Shown here: positions 8,495 through 17,700 of the stretch, one piece after another
How positions within the stretch are numbered: the stretch's first letter is position 1
Layout of the letters: every line of letters starts with the position of its first letter
NCBI RefSeq assembly: GCF_034932065.1
Contig: NZ_JAYGHP010000004.1
Span: 241,585-305,584, forward strand
Length of the DNA stretch: 64,000 bases
From: Crocosphaera sp. UHCC 0190
GTDB lineage: Bacteria > Cyanobacteriota > Cyanobacteriia > Cyanobacteriales > Microcystaceae
Direction of reading: 5' to 3'
Made by a program: the position numbers and the translations under genes
The notes under the pieces: generated by a model
Databases searched by the model: none
The model's input: the letters and a program-made list of their open reading frames with translations, nothing else
Told to the model about the DNA's origin: nothing

Positions 8495-8542
8495 ACCTGC
8501 TATGATAGCTAAGATCAAAATATTACAGATTAGCTTCCTAAG

Positions 8543-9160
8543 TTGTCCTACTATCATCAATATTCCGAAGCGTTTTCTCCCAAATACTTAAGTGAGTTAC
8601 AAGGGCAAATTTTAGCCTCTCCTTATTTTACGGTTAATAATCTCAATCGTGATTTTGTGGGAACAAAGGGGTTTTCTCTTGCCTTTCAGCGATCGCATTT
8701 AAGCAATGTTATACAACGCTTTCCTTACTTCAAACTTTATCTAAACCGAGCCATACAAGAGGAGTGTAATGCGTTTTACCTCAACCCTTTATTACTAGAA
8801 CAGGGTTCTCGCGTTGATCCTCATATTGATCGTTCTTTGCGTTCCTACTGTGACAAGATTTTGCCACCTCTTGTGGTTAGTGTTCTTTATATTCAGGTTC
8901 CCCTCAATTTAGAAGGGGGAGAATTGATATTGCGCTCGAAAAAACGCCAGTTAGGACAAATCTCGCCCCAAGTTAATACTTTATTATTTTTTCAGGGAGA
9001 TTTAATTCATTCAGTTAATCCGGTTAAAACCCCTGGTATTCGTTTAAGTTTGGTTTGTGAACAATACAATCTTGATGAGTCACAATTAAGAGAAATTCCC
9101 GAAATTAAATTAGAATCAAGGGCAGTTAAACAGAAGCAAAAAGTAAAAAGTAAAAAGTAA
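8543..9160 (+). CDS. 2-oxoglutarate/Fe(II)-dependent oxygenase family protein
   Basis: A 205-residue protein with the double-stranded beta-helix dioxygenase signature: the iron ligands HxD in VDPHIDRSLRSY (~91-102), the distal His in FFQGDLIHSVNPV, and the oxoglutarate-binding Arg in GIRLSLVCEQY. EGGELIL is also typical. Substrate unknown. The start is a TTG at 8543, since no ATG precedes the conserved region. The last residues (KVKSKK) are encoded by a run of AAAAAGT heptamers that continues past the stop. It follows ccmO by 48 bases on the same strand. Confidence 0.75.
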   Translation: MSYYHQYSEAFSPKYLSELQGQILASPYFTVNNLNRDFVGTKGFSLAFQRSHLSNVIQRFPYFKLYLNRAIQEECNAFYLNPLLLEQGSRVDPHIDRSLRSYCDKILPPLVVSVLYIQVPLNLEGGELILRSKKRQLGQISPQVNTLLFFQGDLIHSVNPVKTPGIRLSLVCEQYNLDESQLREIPEIKLESRAVKQKQKVKSKK

Positions 9161-9172
9161 AAAGTAAAAAGT
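9138..9172. repeat. Five tandem AAAAAGT heptamers across a stop codon
   Basis: Five exact 7-base units run through the end of the 2-oxoglutarate oxygenase gene; its TAA stop (9158-9160) lies inside the array. A change in unit number would shift the frame and alter the C-terminus. Confidence 0.85.
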
Positions 9173-9210
9173 AGATGCTGATATCCGAAAGGATTCACCT
9201 ATCAATCCCC

Positions 9211-9236
9211 AAGCCCGCGAAGGCGGACTTTTTTTG
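9211..9236 (+). terminator. Rho-independent terminator after the oxygenase gene
   Basis: AAGCCCGC and GCGGACTT pair with one mismatch around a GAAG loop, followed directly by a run of T residues. Position and polarity fit the end of the ccmO-oxygenase transcription unit. Confidence 0.75.
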
Positions 9237-9298
9237 TATAGCCCCAGGCTTTAGACTGCGGGAATAGGAAAGAATGAAATGCCCCTATAGAGAAATCA

Positions 9299-9943
9299 TC
9301 AAACAAAACGAATATTATCTTCTGTTTCAGTCAAATGGGATGTATCTCCTTGTAATTCTATTTGCCAATTATTCCCTTCTTTTACGATTTTAACCAAACA
9401 ACATAAAGAAGCTTTAAATGGTGGATTATCAGGCATTAATCCCTGAGTAATTCCTATCACTGATGCACCATGACCAACTAATAAAATATCCTCGGAATAA
9501 TCAGTTACTAATTTCCCGACAATTTTAGCCATTCTCATCATCATTTTTGCTTCATTTTCAGGATATTCAGGAACAAGATAAGAGGCATAATTCCAGTCAA
9601 TCCGAGGATAGTCTTTTTCTAATAATTCTCTGGGATGAATTTCTGGATTTTCACTCATCCACTCAGGATTATGCCATTCCCCTAACCCTGCTTCTAGTTT
9701 AATGGGTAAATCAAGCATTTCTGCCACTTGATTTGCGGTTTGAATAGTGCGTAAAAAAGGAGAGGCGAAAATATGGGCTATCTTCTCTGATTGTAGTCTT
9801 TTTCCTAATTGTTGGGCTTGAATTACCCCATCTTCTGATAAGGGGGGATCGTAACGTCTAACGGCAGTATTAAACCACTCAGGATTGACAAAATCAAGAC
9901 GGTTTCCATGTCTTGCGATCCAAACAGTTTGTTGAAATGACAT
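9299..9943 (-). CDS. Histidine phosphatase family protein
   Basis: A 214-residue member of the phosphoglycerate mutase-like superfamily. The phosphohistidine motif is IARHGNRLDF (~8-17), the supporting Arg/His residues lie in FASPFLRTIQTANQVAEML, and the second catalytic histidine is in ILLVGHGASVIGITQGL. The spacing fits a small-molecule or protein phosphatase rather than a glycolytic mutase, because the mutase insertion is missing. Substrate unknown. Flanked by intergenic DNA on both sides, so it is likely monocistronic. Confidence 0.85.
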   Translation of the reverse strand: MSFQQTVWIARHGNRLDFVNPEWFNTAVRRYDPPLSEDGVIQAQQLGKRLQSEKIAHIFASPFLRTIQTANQVAEMLDLPIKLEAGLGEWHNPEWMSENPEIHPRELLEKDYPRIDWNYASYLVPEYPENEAKMMMRMAKIVGKLVTDYSEDILLVGHGASVIGITQGLMPDNPPFKASLCCLVKIVKEGNNWQIELQGDTSHLTETEDNIRFV

Positions 9944-10255
9944 TGAACTATATAATTAGTAAAGGTGTTAGGAAAAATTATGTAACGAAAAAGAAACATT
10001 TCATGATTTACTAATTTTTGGTCAAAACAGGCCTGAGATTGTCATTTTTGATAATAGCACAAGGGGGTCAAATGGCGCAAACTCATTTGCTTATTGCTAA
10101 TACTTCTCAGGAAGTTTTCCCCATCAAGGACTTAATTCAATAGATTAAAAATTTAAAACAGTTTCTAAGATTTAATTTAAAAAAATTATATTATCAGATT
10201 TTCTAGGGATGAAGGGGATCTAAAAATCCTGTGACCAAGTTGAGGTAAACTCAAA
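9944..10255. other. Intergenic region between divergent phosphatase and HTH/GrpE-like genes
   Basis: AT-rich DNA with no recognised gene. A 23-codon frame starting ATG at 10072 (MAQTHLLIANTSQEV...) lies behind a GGGGG run and ends with TAG at 10141-10143; it might be a small gene or a remnant but has no other support. The region should hold both divergent promoters. Confidence 0.4.
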
Positions 10256-10984
10256 ATGATAGTCATGTTTGTAATTATAACTTTTATGAATCAGACAACA
10301 ACTTATTCCGCCAATCATCAACAGTTATCTCAACTGATGCAGTCAGCTAATATCACCAATTTTGATCAATTGAGTGAGGTTTCTGGGGTATCTCAATGGC
10401 AGTTAAATCGACTATTGGTGGGGTTAATGCCCAAACTACCTATTGAAACTCTATTAAAGTTATCTAAAACCTTACAAGTTACCTTAGAACAGTTGTTGAC
10501 TTCTTTTAAAATCGATGACTCCTTAGCAGAAGATTGGCAAATAGGCAATCAATTAACCTCATCCTTTAGCCCCTCAAGTGCCGAGCATTTACAACAAGAA
10601 TATCAACATCTACAACAACAACTAGAGCAACAAAAAGAAACCTTAGAACAAGAGTTTCAAAAATCAAGTTTAGCTGTCTTAGAATCTTGGTTACTTCAAT
10701 GGCCAACGGCGGCAATTGTTTCTCAAAAAAATCCCCAACTTTCTGCGGTTAAATTATTACCGTTAGTTAAACCTATTTTTGAGTTACTGAAACAATGGGG
10801 ACTAGAAATGAACGCCACCGTTGGGGAAACTATTCCCTACGATCCGCAATTTCATCAACTCTTAGAAGGAGGAGGAACCGCAGAACCAGGGGAGCTTGTT
10901 GTCGTTCGTTACGTGGGTTATCGCCAAGGAGACAAACTGCTACACCGAGCAAAAGTTAGTCCTGTCAAAAAAGATGAAGAATAG
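10256..10984 (+). CDS. HTH-domain protein with GrpE-like C-terminal domain
   Basis: A 242-residue protein. Residues ~20-85 look like an XRE/Cro-type helix-turn-helix (LSEVSGVSQWQLNRLLVGLMPKLPIETLLKLSKTL). Residues ~110-140 form a Gln/Glu-rich coiled coil (YQHLQQQLEQQKETLEQEF). The C-terminus (~192-237) matches the beta-wing of GrpE: GETIPYDPQFHQLLEG, then ELVVVRYVGYRQGDKLLHRAKVSPV, parallel to the GrpE pattern FDPxxHEA...GYxxxDRVLRPAxV. A GAGGT site before ATG 10256 supports that start; ATG 10286 is an alternative. It could link a chaperone function to transcription, but this is inference. Confidence 0.7.
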   Translation: MIVMFVIITFMNQTTTYSANHQQLSQLMQSANITNFDQLSEVSGVSQWQLNRLLVGLMPKLPIETLLKLSKTLQVTLEQLLTSFKIDDSLAEDWQIGNQLTSSFSPSSAEHLQQEYQHLQQQLEQQKETLEQEFQKSSLAVLESWLLQWPTAAIVSQKNPQLSAVKLLPLVKPIFELLKQWGLEMNATVGETIPYDPQFHQLLEGGGTAEPGELVVVRYVGYRQGDKLLHRAKVSPVKKDEE

Positions 10985-10987
10985 CGA

Positions 10988-11057
10988 CTCAAACCCTCAT
11001 TTTCGTTACAAAGATTCATAGAATGCTCAATTTTTTTCTGGGTTTGAGGCGTTTTTT
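10988..11057 (+). terminator. Terminator-like inverted repeat
   Basis: CTCAAACCC (10988-10996) pairs with GGGTTTGAG (11040-11048) across a 43-base loop, and a run of six T follows at 11052-11057. It lies right after the HTH/GrpE-like gene. The long loop makes it less typical. Confidence 0.5.
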
Positions 11058-11212
11058 GTCAGAATTAAATGACATTTAGAAGAAAAGGCTCGTTTTAGTT
11101 ACATTTGATACTTACAGCAAGGACGACCTCTTTCTATGCTTAATGGCTAAGGTGTCTGATGAGTTTGTCTCTATCGGGCTTTTGCCTGAGTTGAATTGGG
11201 AATTAATGACCT

Positions 11213-11647
11213 ATGGCCCATCATGGAATTTTCATGCTTTTAGAAAAATATCCCCATTTACGGCCAATTATTGAACAAGGTCGCTTTTTACTGGGATATA
11301 CTGATGGCCGTGCTGATGCAAAACAAGTCCCTGTGTTTTTGCTGCGTTCTCCCTGGACTCAATTTTGTATTTGGGCCACCGCTAGTGATTTGCTGATTCC
11401 TGCGGGTGGGGTGTTAGTGCTGACAGATGATCCACAATGGAGTCTGGAGAGTCACTGGAAAGCCTATAGTTTAGTCACCCCTCGTCCTCACTCTCCCCTC
11501 GGCAAAAATGCTACTCAACGGCGTTATCGTGGTCGTCAGCGAAGGGAAAATACAGTTTCTCCTCTGACAACCTTAGCTGCTGAAATTGCCACAGAAGCTG
11601 TGCAAAAATCTTCATCCCGTACGCGGGAAATGACTTCCTTACACTGA
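11213..11647 (+). CDS. Conserved hypothetical protein
   Basis: A 144-residue basic protein. The N-terminal part is folded-looking (FMLLEKYPHLRPIIEQGRFLLGYTDG...PVFLLRSPWTQFCIWATASDLLIPAGG); the C-terminal 50 residues are basic and Ser/Thr-rich (NATQRRYRGRQRREN), suggesting nucleic acid contact or disorder. An in-frame stop three codons before the ATG fixes the start region. It converges on hypE with no gap. I do not recognise the family beyond a likely cyanobacterial distribution. Confidence 0.55.
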   Translation: MAHHGIFMLLEKYPHLRPIIEQGRFLLGYTDGRADAKQVPVFLLRSPWTQFCIWATASDLLIPAGGVLVLTDDPQWSLESHWKAYSLVTPRPHSPLGKNATQRRYRGRQRRENTVSPLTTLAAEIATEAVQKSSSRTREMTSLH

Positions 11648-12694
11648 TTAACAAATTCTGGGTAATTGTTCCCCACTTAACATATCAACGATACGGTTTG
11701 CCCCAATTCTACTCTCTAAGGTGACTAAGCCTGTTTTGCTTTTTTCTGGGGCAACTTGACCAATAATACAAGCATCTTGAGCAAAAGATTGCATAATTTC
11801 TAAAGCTGTATCGACGGAATTTGGGGGAATAAACGCCACAAATCGGCCTTCATTGGCCACATAAAGGGGGTCAAATCCTAAAATTTCACAAGCCCCCTGC
11901 ACGTCTTCTCGCACCGGAATCGCCGTTTCTTTAATGTTAATCCTTACACCTGCACTAACGGCGATTTCATTTAAGGCACTGGCTAACCCTCCTCGCGTCA
12001 AATCTCTTAAACAGTGAATGTCAACCCCTTGATTGATCATTGCTAGGATAATCTGATGTAGGGGGGCGCAGTCACTTTCAATGGTGGTTTCAAATTCTAA
12101 TCCTTCTCTCACTGCCATGATAGCAATTCCATGACGACCGAGATCTCCACTGAGTAAAATAACATCTCCTGGTTGCACACTTTGGGGGGCAATTGTTTGA
12201 TTATGTTCAATAATTCCCACTCCTGCGGTATTAATAAATATGCCGTCTCCTTTACCCCGATCAACGACTTTTGTATCTCCTGTAATAATCTTAATGTTAG
12301 CAGTTTGAGCCGCTTTTTGTAAGGATTGAACTACCCGCCATAGGCTTTCCATTTGTAGTCCTTCTTCCAGGATCAATCCTACACTTAAATATAGGGGACG
12401 GGCCCCACTCATGGCTAAATCATTGACGGTTCCATTAATAGCTAAACTGCCAATATCTCCCCCAGGAAAAAAGAGGGGATGAATCACATAAGAATCAGTT
12501 GTAAAGGCGATTTTATCCCCAGGAAGGGTGATTACAGCAGAGTCATGGGGGGGGGAATCATTAGAGGTTTTAAAGGCAGGAAAAAACATCTTTTCTAGTA
12601 ACTGCTGCATGAGCTTACCACCCCCACCATGAGCGAGTAATACTTGGGGATATTGATCGAGGGGAATAGGACAGGAAAGGTTAAAATTGGTCAT
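11648..12694 (-). CDS. hypE: Hydrogenase maturation protein HypE (carbamoyl dehydratase)
   Basis: HypE dehydrates the thiocarbamate that HypF builds on its C-terminal cysteine, giving the CN ligands of [NiFe]-hydrogenase. The 348-residue protein has the PurM/AIR-synthase fold marks: [16 protein letters not shown] near the N-terminus, [50 protein letters not shown], and it ends in PRIC, keeping the carbamoylated C-terminal cysteine. No other hyp or hydrogenase gene is near, so the hyp genes of this organism are scattered. Confidence 0.95.
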   Translation of the reverse strand: MTNFNLSCPIPLDQYPQVLLAHGGGGKLMQQLLEKMFFPAFKTSNDSPPHDSAVITLPGDKIAFTTDSYVIHPLFFPGGDIGSLAINGTVNDLAMSGARPLYLSVGLILEEGLQMESLWRVVQSLQKAAQTANIKIITGDTKVVDRGKGDGIFINTAGVGIIEHNQTIAPQSVQPGDVILLSGDLGRHGIAIMAVREGLEFETTIESDCAPLHQIILAMINQGVDIHCLRDLTRGGLASALNEIAVSAGVRINIKETAIPVREDVQGACEILGFDPLYVANEGRFVAFIPPNSVDTALEIMQSFAQDACIIGQVAPEKSKTGLVTLESRIGANRIVDMLSGEQLPRIC

Positions 12695-12789
12695 TCTTTC
12701 TTTTTAAACAGAAACAATTTCATTTAATAATTGGTTAATTAGGGAATTTTTTTACCCTGTTATAGTCATAATAATATAAATTATCAACT

Positions 12790-13707
12790 TTAAAATGGGA
12801 TAGGAGCAATCTGATAATAATTAGGATTAGTTTTATGAAGGCTAATAAAAAGACACTCAATGTCTCTCTTGCGAGCTATTAAGCAATCTTGACCAATGAG
12901 TAGATTTTTCTCAATAATAGGAGGAAGTAATGGATAAGCTTGTATGCTAATGATGCCAGGGCGATAAATCTCAAAATCGTGCCGATTGATAACTTGATTT
13001 TCTAATTTATCAACAATTGTGGCGTTTTGCTGATAGTTACATAAATCTGCAATAACGATCAAACTGCCTGATGGTACCTGATTAATTAAGAAATTAAAAT
13101 TGTCTTGAACAGTGGATAAATTGTAAATTTCATTAAGGCAATTTTGAAAAATAAATATTTTGCTTTCGCTGATTTTTTTATTTAACGCATACAAACAGTT
13201 AGATTTACATAAATCAAGTTGATCACTATGAAATTCTAATTGCCCTTGCCATATTTGAGGTATAACAAATTTTTCTGTAACTGCTCTACTCAAACTCCAT
13301 TCATCTGAAGCAATATCATATACATTAGCAACCAATTTTTTAACGCCTTGATAATAGATTGACAATAGCTTAGCTAATCCTACTATTTCTGGACAAGGGC
13401 CAGCACCAAAAAAACAGATTTGTAAAACTGTATCCATTAAGTTTCCTAATACATTCTGGTTATGTAAAATATTGAAAATCTGCAAAGTCATATAAGCATA
13501 ATGTGGATAATATCTGATTAAATAAGCAGCTTGAATCGAAGAATCAGAATACTCAACTTTTACTCGATCAAAGCGATAAGATTTCCATAGTTTTTTGGCA
13601 GGTTCTTGTAGTGATTGCAAATAATATTCAAATGTTCTATGGACATTTTGATCGTAGAAGTTACCTGAATTCTGTAGTCCTTCAATTATATAATCATATA
13701 ATGTCAT
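12790..13707 (-). CDS. Hypothetical protein with a methyltransferase-like nucleotide-binding motif
   Basis: A 305-residue soluble protein. ICFFGAGPCPEIVGLAKLL (~97-115) followed by VANVYDIASDEWSLS looks like motif I and the acidic strand-2 residue of a class I SAM-dependent methyltransferase, and SGSLIVIADLCN resembles a later strand. The rest has no motif I know, and the aromatic N-terminus (YYLQSLQEPAKKLWKSYRFDRV) may be a helical cap. Composition is AT-rich like its surroundings. A methyltransferase is the best guess but not secure. Confidence 0.5.
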   Translation of the reverse strand: MTLYDYIIEGLQNSGNFYDQNVHRTFEYYLQSLQEPAKKLWKSYRFDRVKVEYSDSSIQAAYLIRYYPHYAYMTLQIFNILHNQNVLGNLMDTVLQICFFGAGPCPEIVGLAKLLSIYYQGVKKLVANVYDIASDEWSLSRAVTEKFVIPQIWQGQLEFHSDQLDLCKSNCLYALNKKISESKIFIFQNCLNEIYNLSTVQDNFNFLINQVPSGSLIVIADLCNYQQNATIVDKLENQVINRHDFEIYRPGIISIQAYPLLPPIIEKNLLIGQDCLIARKRDIECLFISLHKTNPNYYQIAPIPF

Positions 13708-13844
13708 TAATTTTTTTAGCCTTTAATTGGTAGTAACTTTTTCTATCAACTACCAGTTTAAAGCTCTTAATGACTTTTAATTTCAGTATTTTTAGTAAAA
13801 TAAATACATTAGCTAAAAGCTTCTCTCAGTAATGATACTGATGA

Positions 13845-14471
13845 TCAGTTAATAATTCTAAATGTTAAATTAATTCTTGGTTTAACAGCTTGTTGAGTTT
13901 TAGGGATTTGATGTAACCAATGATGCTGAATTTCTCCTTTCATCAGCAAAAAACTTCCATGGGGTAATTCAATATCAACTTTTCGCTCAGGTATATTTTT
14001 ATGTTTTAAGCAAAAGCGACGAGTACCACCAAAACTAACCGACCCAATAATGGGATTTATTCCTAGTTCTGGTTCATCATCACTATGCCATGATACGCTA
14101 TCTTTTCCACTGCGATAAAAATTAAGTAAAACACTATTAAATTTTACATTAGCAACCTCTTCAATTCTCGATTTAATCTTTTTCAGTGTTGGAGTCCAAG
14201 GAGAGGGATGTTGTTCTATTCCTGAATAGATATAAGATTTTCCTTCATCTCCATACCAAGCTGTTAATCTTGGTAAATCTATAGATTTACCATAAAGTTT
14301 AATATGGTCTTGTCTCCAATTTATACTATTTTCTAACTCGCAAAAGAATTGATCACTTTCTTCAATCGTAAAAAAAGTACGATAAAAAATAGCTTCACCA
14401 TCAAGGTTAATGACTATTTTTGCTTGACAGGATTCTTGCTCTCCAAACAAGTTTAGTTGCTGTTGATACAT
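13845..14471 (-). CDS. AlkB-like alpha-ketoglutarate-dependent dioxygenase
   Basis: A 208-residue protein of the AlkB family, which removes alkyl groups from bases of DNA or RNA by oxidation. Iron ligands are H and D in VSWHSDDEPELG (~130-141) and the distal His in QHHWLHQIPKT; the oxoglutarate-binding arginines are in KPRINLTFR at the C-terminus. GSVSFGGTRRFCLKHK and GSFLLMKGEIQ are the usual beta strands. The closest type is the bacterial/ALKBH2-3-like group of about 200 residues. It is monocistronic. Confidence 0.88.
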   Translation of the reverse strand: MYQQQLNLFGEQESCQAKIVINLDGEAIFYRTFFTIEESDQFFCELENSINWRQDHIKLYGKSIDLPRLTAWYGDEGKSYIYSGIEQHPSPWTPTLKKIKSRIEEVANVKFNSVLLNFYRSGKDSVSWHSDDEPELGINPIIGSVSFGGTRRFCLKHKNIPERKVDIELPHGSFLLMKGEIQHHWLHQIPKTQQAVKPRINLTFRIIN

Positions 14472-14561
14472 AACGTTAATTCAAATTAAAGAAATTTTTA
14501 GGATTTTCGATTTGAGTAATAAGTGGTAAAAGTGTACTCTGATATTATACCAAACTACAAG

Positions 14562-14642
14562 TGATTTTTTCAATGAGAAAATGAGGTTTTGAGACTTTTA
14601 CTTGTGGCGAGTTTTCGACAAATTGCCTTATGTCGAACTCAG
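14562..14642. repeat. Left-truncated copy of the 24661-24783 MITE-like element
   Basis: These 81 bases align without gaps to 24701-24781, differing at scattered positions; the last 42 bases differ at only two. The right inverted repeat is kept (CGAACTCAG), the left end is missing. It lies between the AlkB-like gene and the FAD/Fe-S dehydrogenase gene. Confidence 0.8.
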
Positions 14643-14761
14643 ATTATAAAGTAAATGTTAAGGTGGCTGCAGGTTTTCTTGATGGTGGGTTACGGTGGAT
14701 AATTAATTAACAACTTAGCTGCATAGGATATCCCCACCTAACCCACCCTACTCATCTAAAT

Positions 14762-17700
14762 ATGATTCCTAGACTTTCGCCCCAAATAACTATTAATCAA
14801 AATATTGCTGATTTTTTGAGCCGTTTACAAGATACTCCATTTTCTGGGGATATTAAAGGTGATTTTGCTAATCGTTTAATTGCTTCAACTGATAACAGTA
14901 TTTATCAAATTTTACCCCAAGCAGTTGTATTTCCTCACAAGGCACAAGATGTGATAGAAATTTTTAAATTAGCCAATCAATCTCAATTTGAGTCTATTAC
15001 TTTTTCTCCCAGAGGAGGGGGAACTGGAACGAATGGACAGTCACTTTCTCCTAGTATAATTATAGACTGTTCTAAATATATGAATCAGGTTTTAGAAATT
15101 AATTTAGAAGAACAATGGGTAAGAGTTCAACCAGGAATAATATTAGACCAATTAAACCAAATTTTAGCCCCTCACGGATTCTTTTTTGCTCCTTCCCTTG
15201 CTCCTAGTAATCGCGCTACCATTGGGGGAATGATTAATACAGATGCAGCAGGGAAAGGTTCACGTATTTATGGCAGAACGAGCGATCATATTTTAGCCTT
15301 AACTTGGGTTTTATCTGATGGCACTGTTGGGAGTTCTTCTCAAGTTAATCAAAAAAATTTAGAACAATTAAAACAACAGTCAGGACGGTTAGGTAATGTT
15401 TATCAAAAAGTTGATCAAATTGTTAGTGATAAAGCTGATTTAATTCAAGATATCTTTCCTAAATTAACCAGATTTATGACAGGCTATAACTTAGCTAAAG
15501 TTTATGATAATACTAGAAAATATTTTGATATAAATCGAATTTTAGCTGGTTCAGAAGGCACATTAGCTGTGATTACAGAAGCAAAATTAAAACTAACGAA
15601 AATCCCGAAAGCTACTCAATTATTAGCCATTCATTATCAAAGTTTTGATGATGCTTTAAATGATGCAGATATTTTGCTCAAATTTAATCCATCTGCCATA
15701 GAGACTATTGATGAAACCATTTTAGAATTAGCCAAGCAAGATAGTATATTTCAAGAGGTAAAAGACTTTGTCAAAGAAGCAAAAGCTATTAATCTAGTCG
15801 AATTTATTAGTGAAACTCAAGATATCATAAACCAGGAAACTGCTCCATTAATTAAACAATTAAATCAAGCAAATAAACCAGGTATTATGGGTTATTATTT
15901 AACCGATAAATCACTAGAAATCAAACAATTATGGATGTTAAGAAAAAAAGGATCTGCTTTATTAGGAAGTATGCCAGGCGATCGCAAACCCATTCCTTTT
16001 ATTGAAGATACCGCCGTTCCCCCTTCAAGTTTAGCTAATTATACTCGTGAATTTAAAGAATTATTGAACAGTTATCAGCTTAATTATGCTATGTTTGGTC
16101 ATGTCGATGTCGGGTGTCTTCATGTGCGTCCTGCTTTAGATATGAAGTCTCCTGATGATGAAAAATTAATTAGAGAAATATCGGATAAAGTTGTTAATTT
16201 AGTCCGAAAATATGGGGGTATAATGTGGGGAGAACATGGGAAAGGTTTCCGCAGTGAATATACAGCTTTATTTTTTGGGAAAGAACTTTATCAAGACTTA
16301 CGAAAAATCAAGTCAGCATTTGATCCTAAGAATAAATTAAACCCAGGTAAAATCGTCACTCCTTATGAAAGTTCAGAAGAAATTGTCAGCATAGAATCAA
16401 CCTTAAGGGGACACTTTGATCGTCAAGTATCTCAACAGTTAAGAAACGACTATGAAGCGGCCTTTAATTGTAATGGCAATGGGGCTTGTTTTAACTTTAA
16501 TCCTGATGAAATTATCTGTCCTTCTGCCAAACAAACCCGCGAGCGTATTCATTCCCCAAAAGGTAGGGCAATGTTATTAAGAGAATGGTTAAGATTACTC
16601 TCAAAAACTGAACCTGTAGAGACGTTTCATGAAACGTCTCTACTACCCAAAAAACTTTGGCATACCCTAGAAAAATGGGGAGGAATAGAAGATTATTCCC
16701 ATGATGTTTATGACGCAATGGAAGGATGTCTTGCTTGTAAAGCTTGTGTCAGTGAATGTCCTATTCATGTTGATATTCCTGCCCTTAAATCTCAATTTTT
16801 AAACCGTTATCATAGTCGTTATTTACGTCCCTTAAGAGACTATTTCATGGGGAATATAGAAACCTTAGCTTATTATCAATCTTTTGCTCCTAACTTTGTC
16901 AATTATTTTCTGCAAAATCCAGTAATATTGTGGTTAATAAAGCAAAGTTTAGGTATGGTTAACCCTCCCTTAATAAGTGTCAAGACGGTAAGACAAGAAT
17001 TATCCCTAAAAAAAGCTCCTCAATTTAGTCTAAAAACTCTTGAAGACTTATCAATACAAGAGCAAAAAAATACAGTTATTTTAATTCAAGATGCTTTGAC
17101 CAGTTTTTATGAATCAGAGTTAGTTATTGATATTTATAACTTTTTAGATAAATTAGGATACAATGTTTATGTTGTTCCCTTTTTTATCAATGGCAAACCG
17201 TTACATTTGAAAGGATTTTTAGCAAAATTTCAGTCAATTGTTAATCAAAATACTGAAAATTTAAAATATTTAACTCAGTTGAATATTCCAATTATTGGAA
17301 TCGAACCCAGTATGACACTAACTTATCGAGATGAAGGGGAAAAAATTACTGAAACAAAAAATATTCTTAACCGAGTGCAACTAATTCAAGAATTCATCAT
17401 AAATCAGGATAAACCCCTACCGAAAATTAAGACATCACAGTCTTATTATTTATTAGGACATTGCCATGAAAAGACCCTTGCTTTCAATTCACAAAAACAA
17501 TGGCAAACTATCTTTAATAGGATGGGAATTAACTTAAATTTAGTTTCTGTGGGTTGTTGTGGAATGGCCGGAATGTATGGTTATGAAGTTGAACATTACA
17601 AGAATTCTCAAGCAATATATCAGAGCAGTTGGCAACAACATTTACCCGAAAAGATTGAAGATAGGCCCTATTATTTAGCAACCGGATATTCCTGTCGTTC

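Noticed and set aside
10072-10143. 23-codon open frame in the phosphatase/HTH gap
   Set aside because: Too short, unsupported by any family, only a G-run as possible ribosome site; noted in the gap entry but not called as a gene.
16512-16718. Antisense 68-codon frame containing the same ETFHETS peptide as the dehydrogenase
   Set aside because: The match on both strands is a necessary result of the perfect palindrome, not evidence of a gene.
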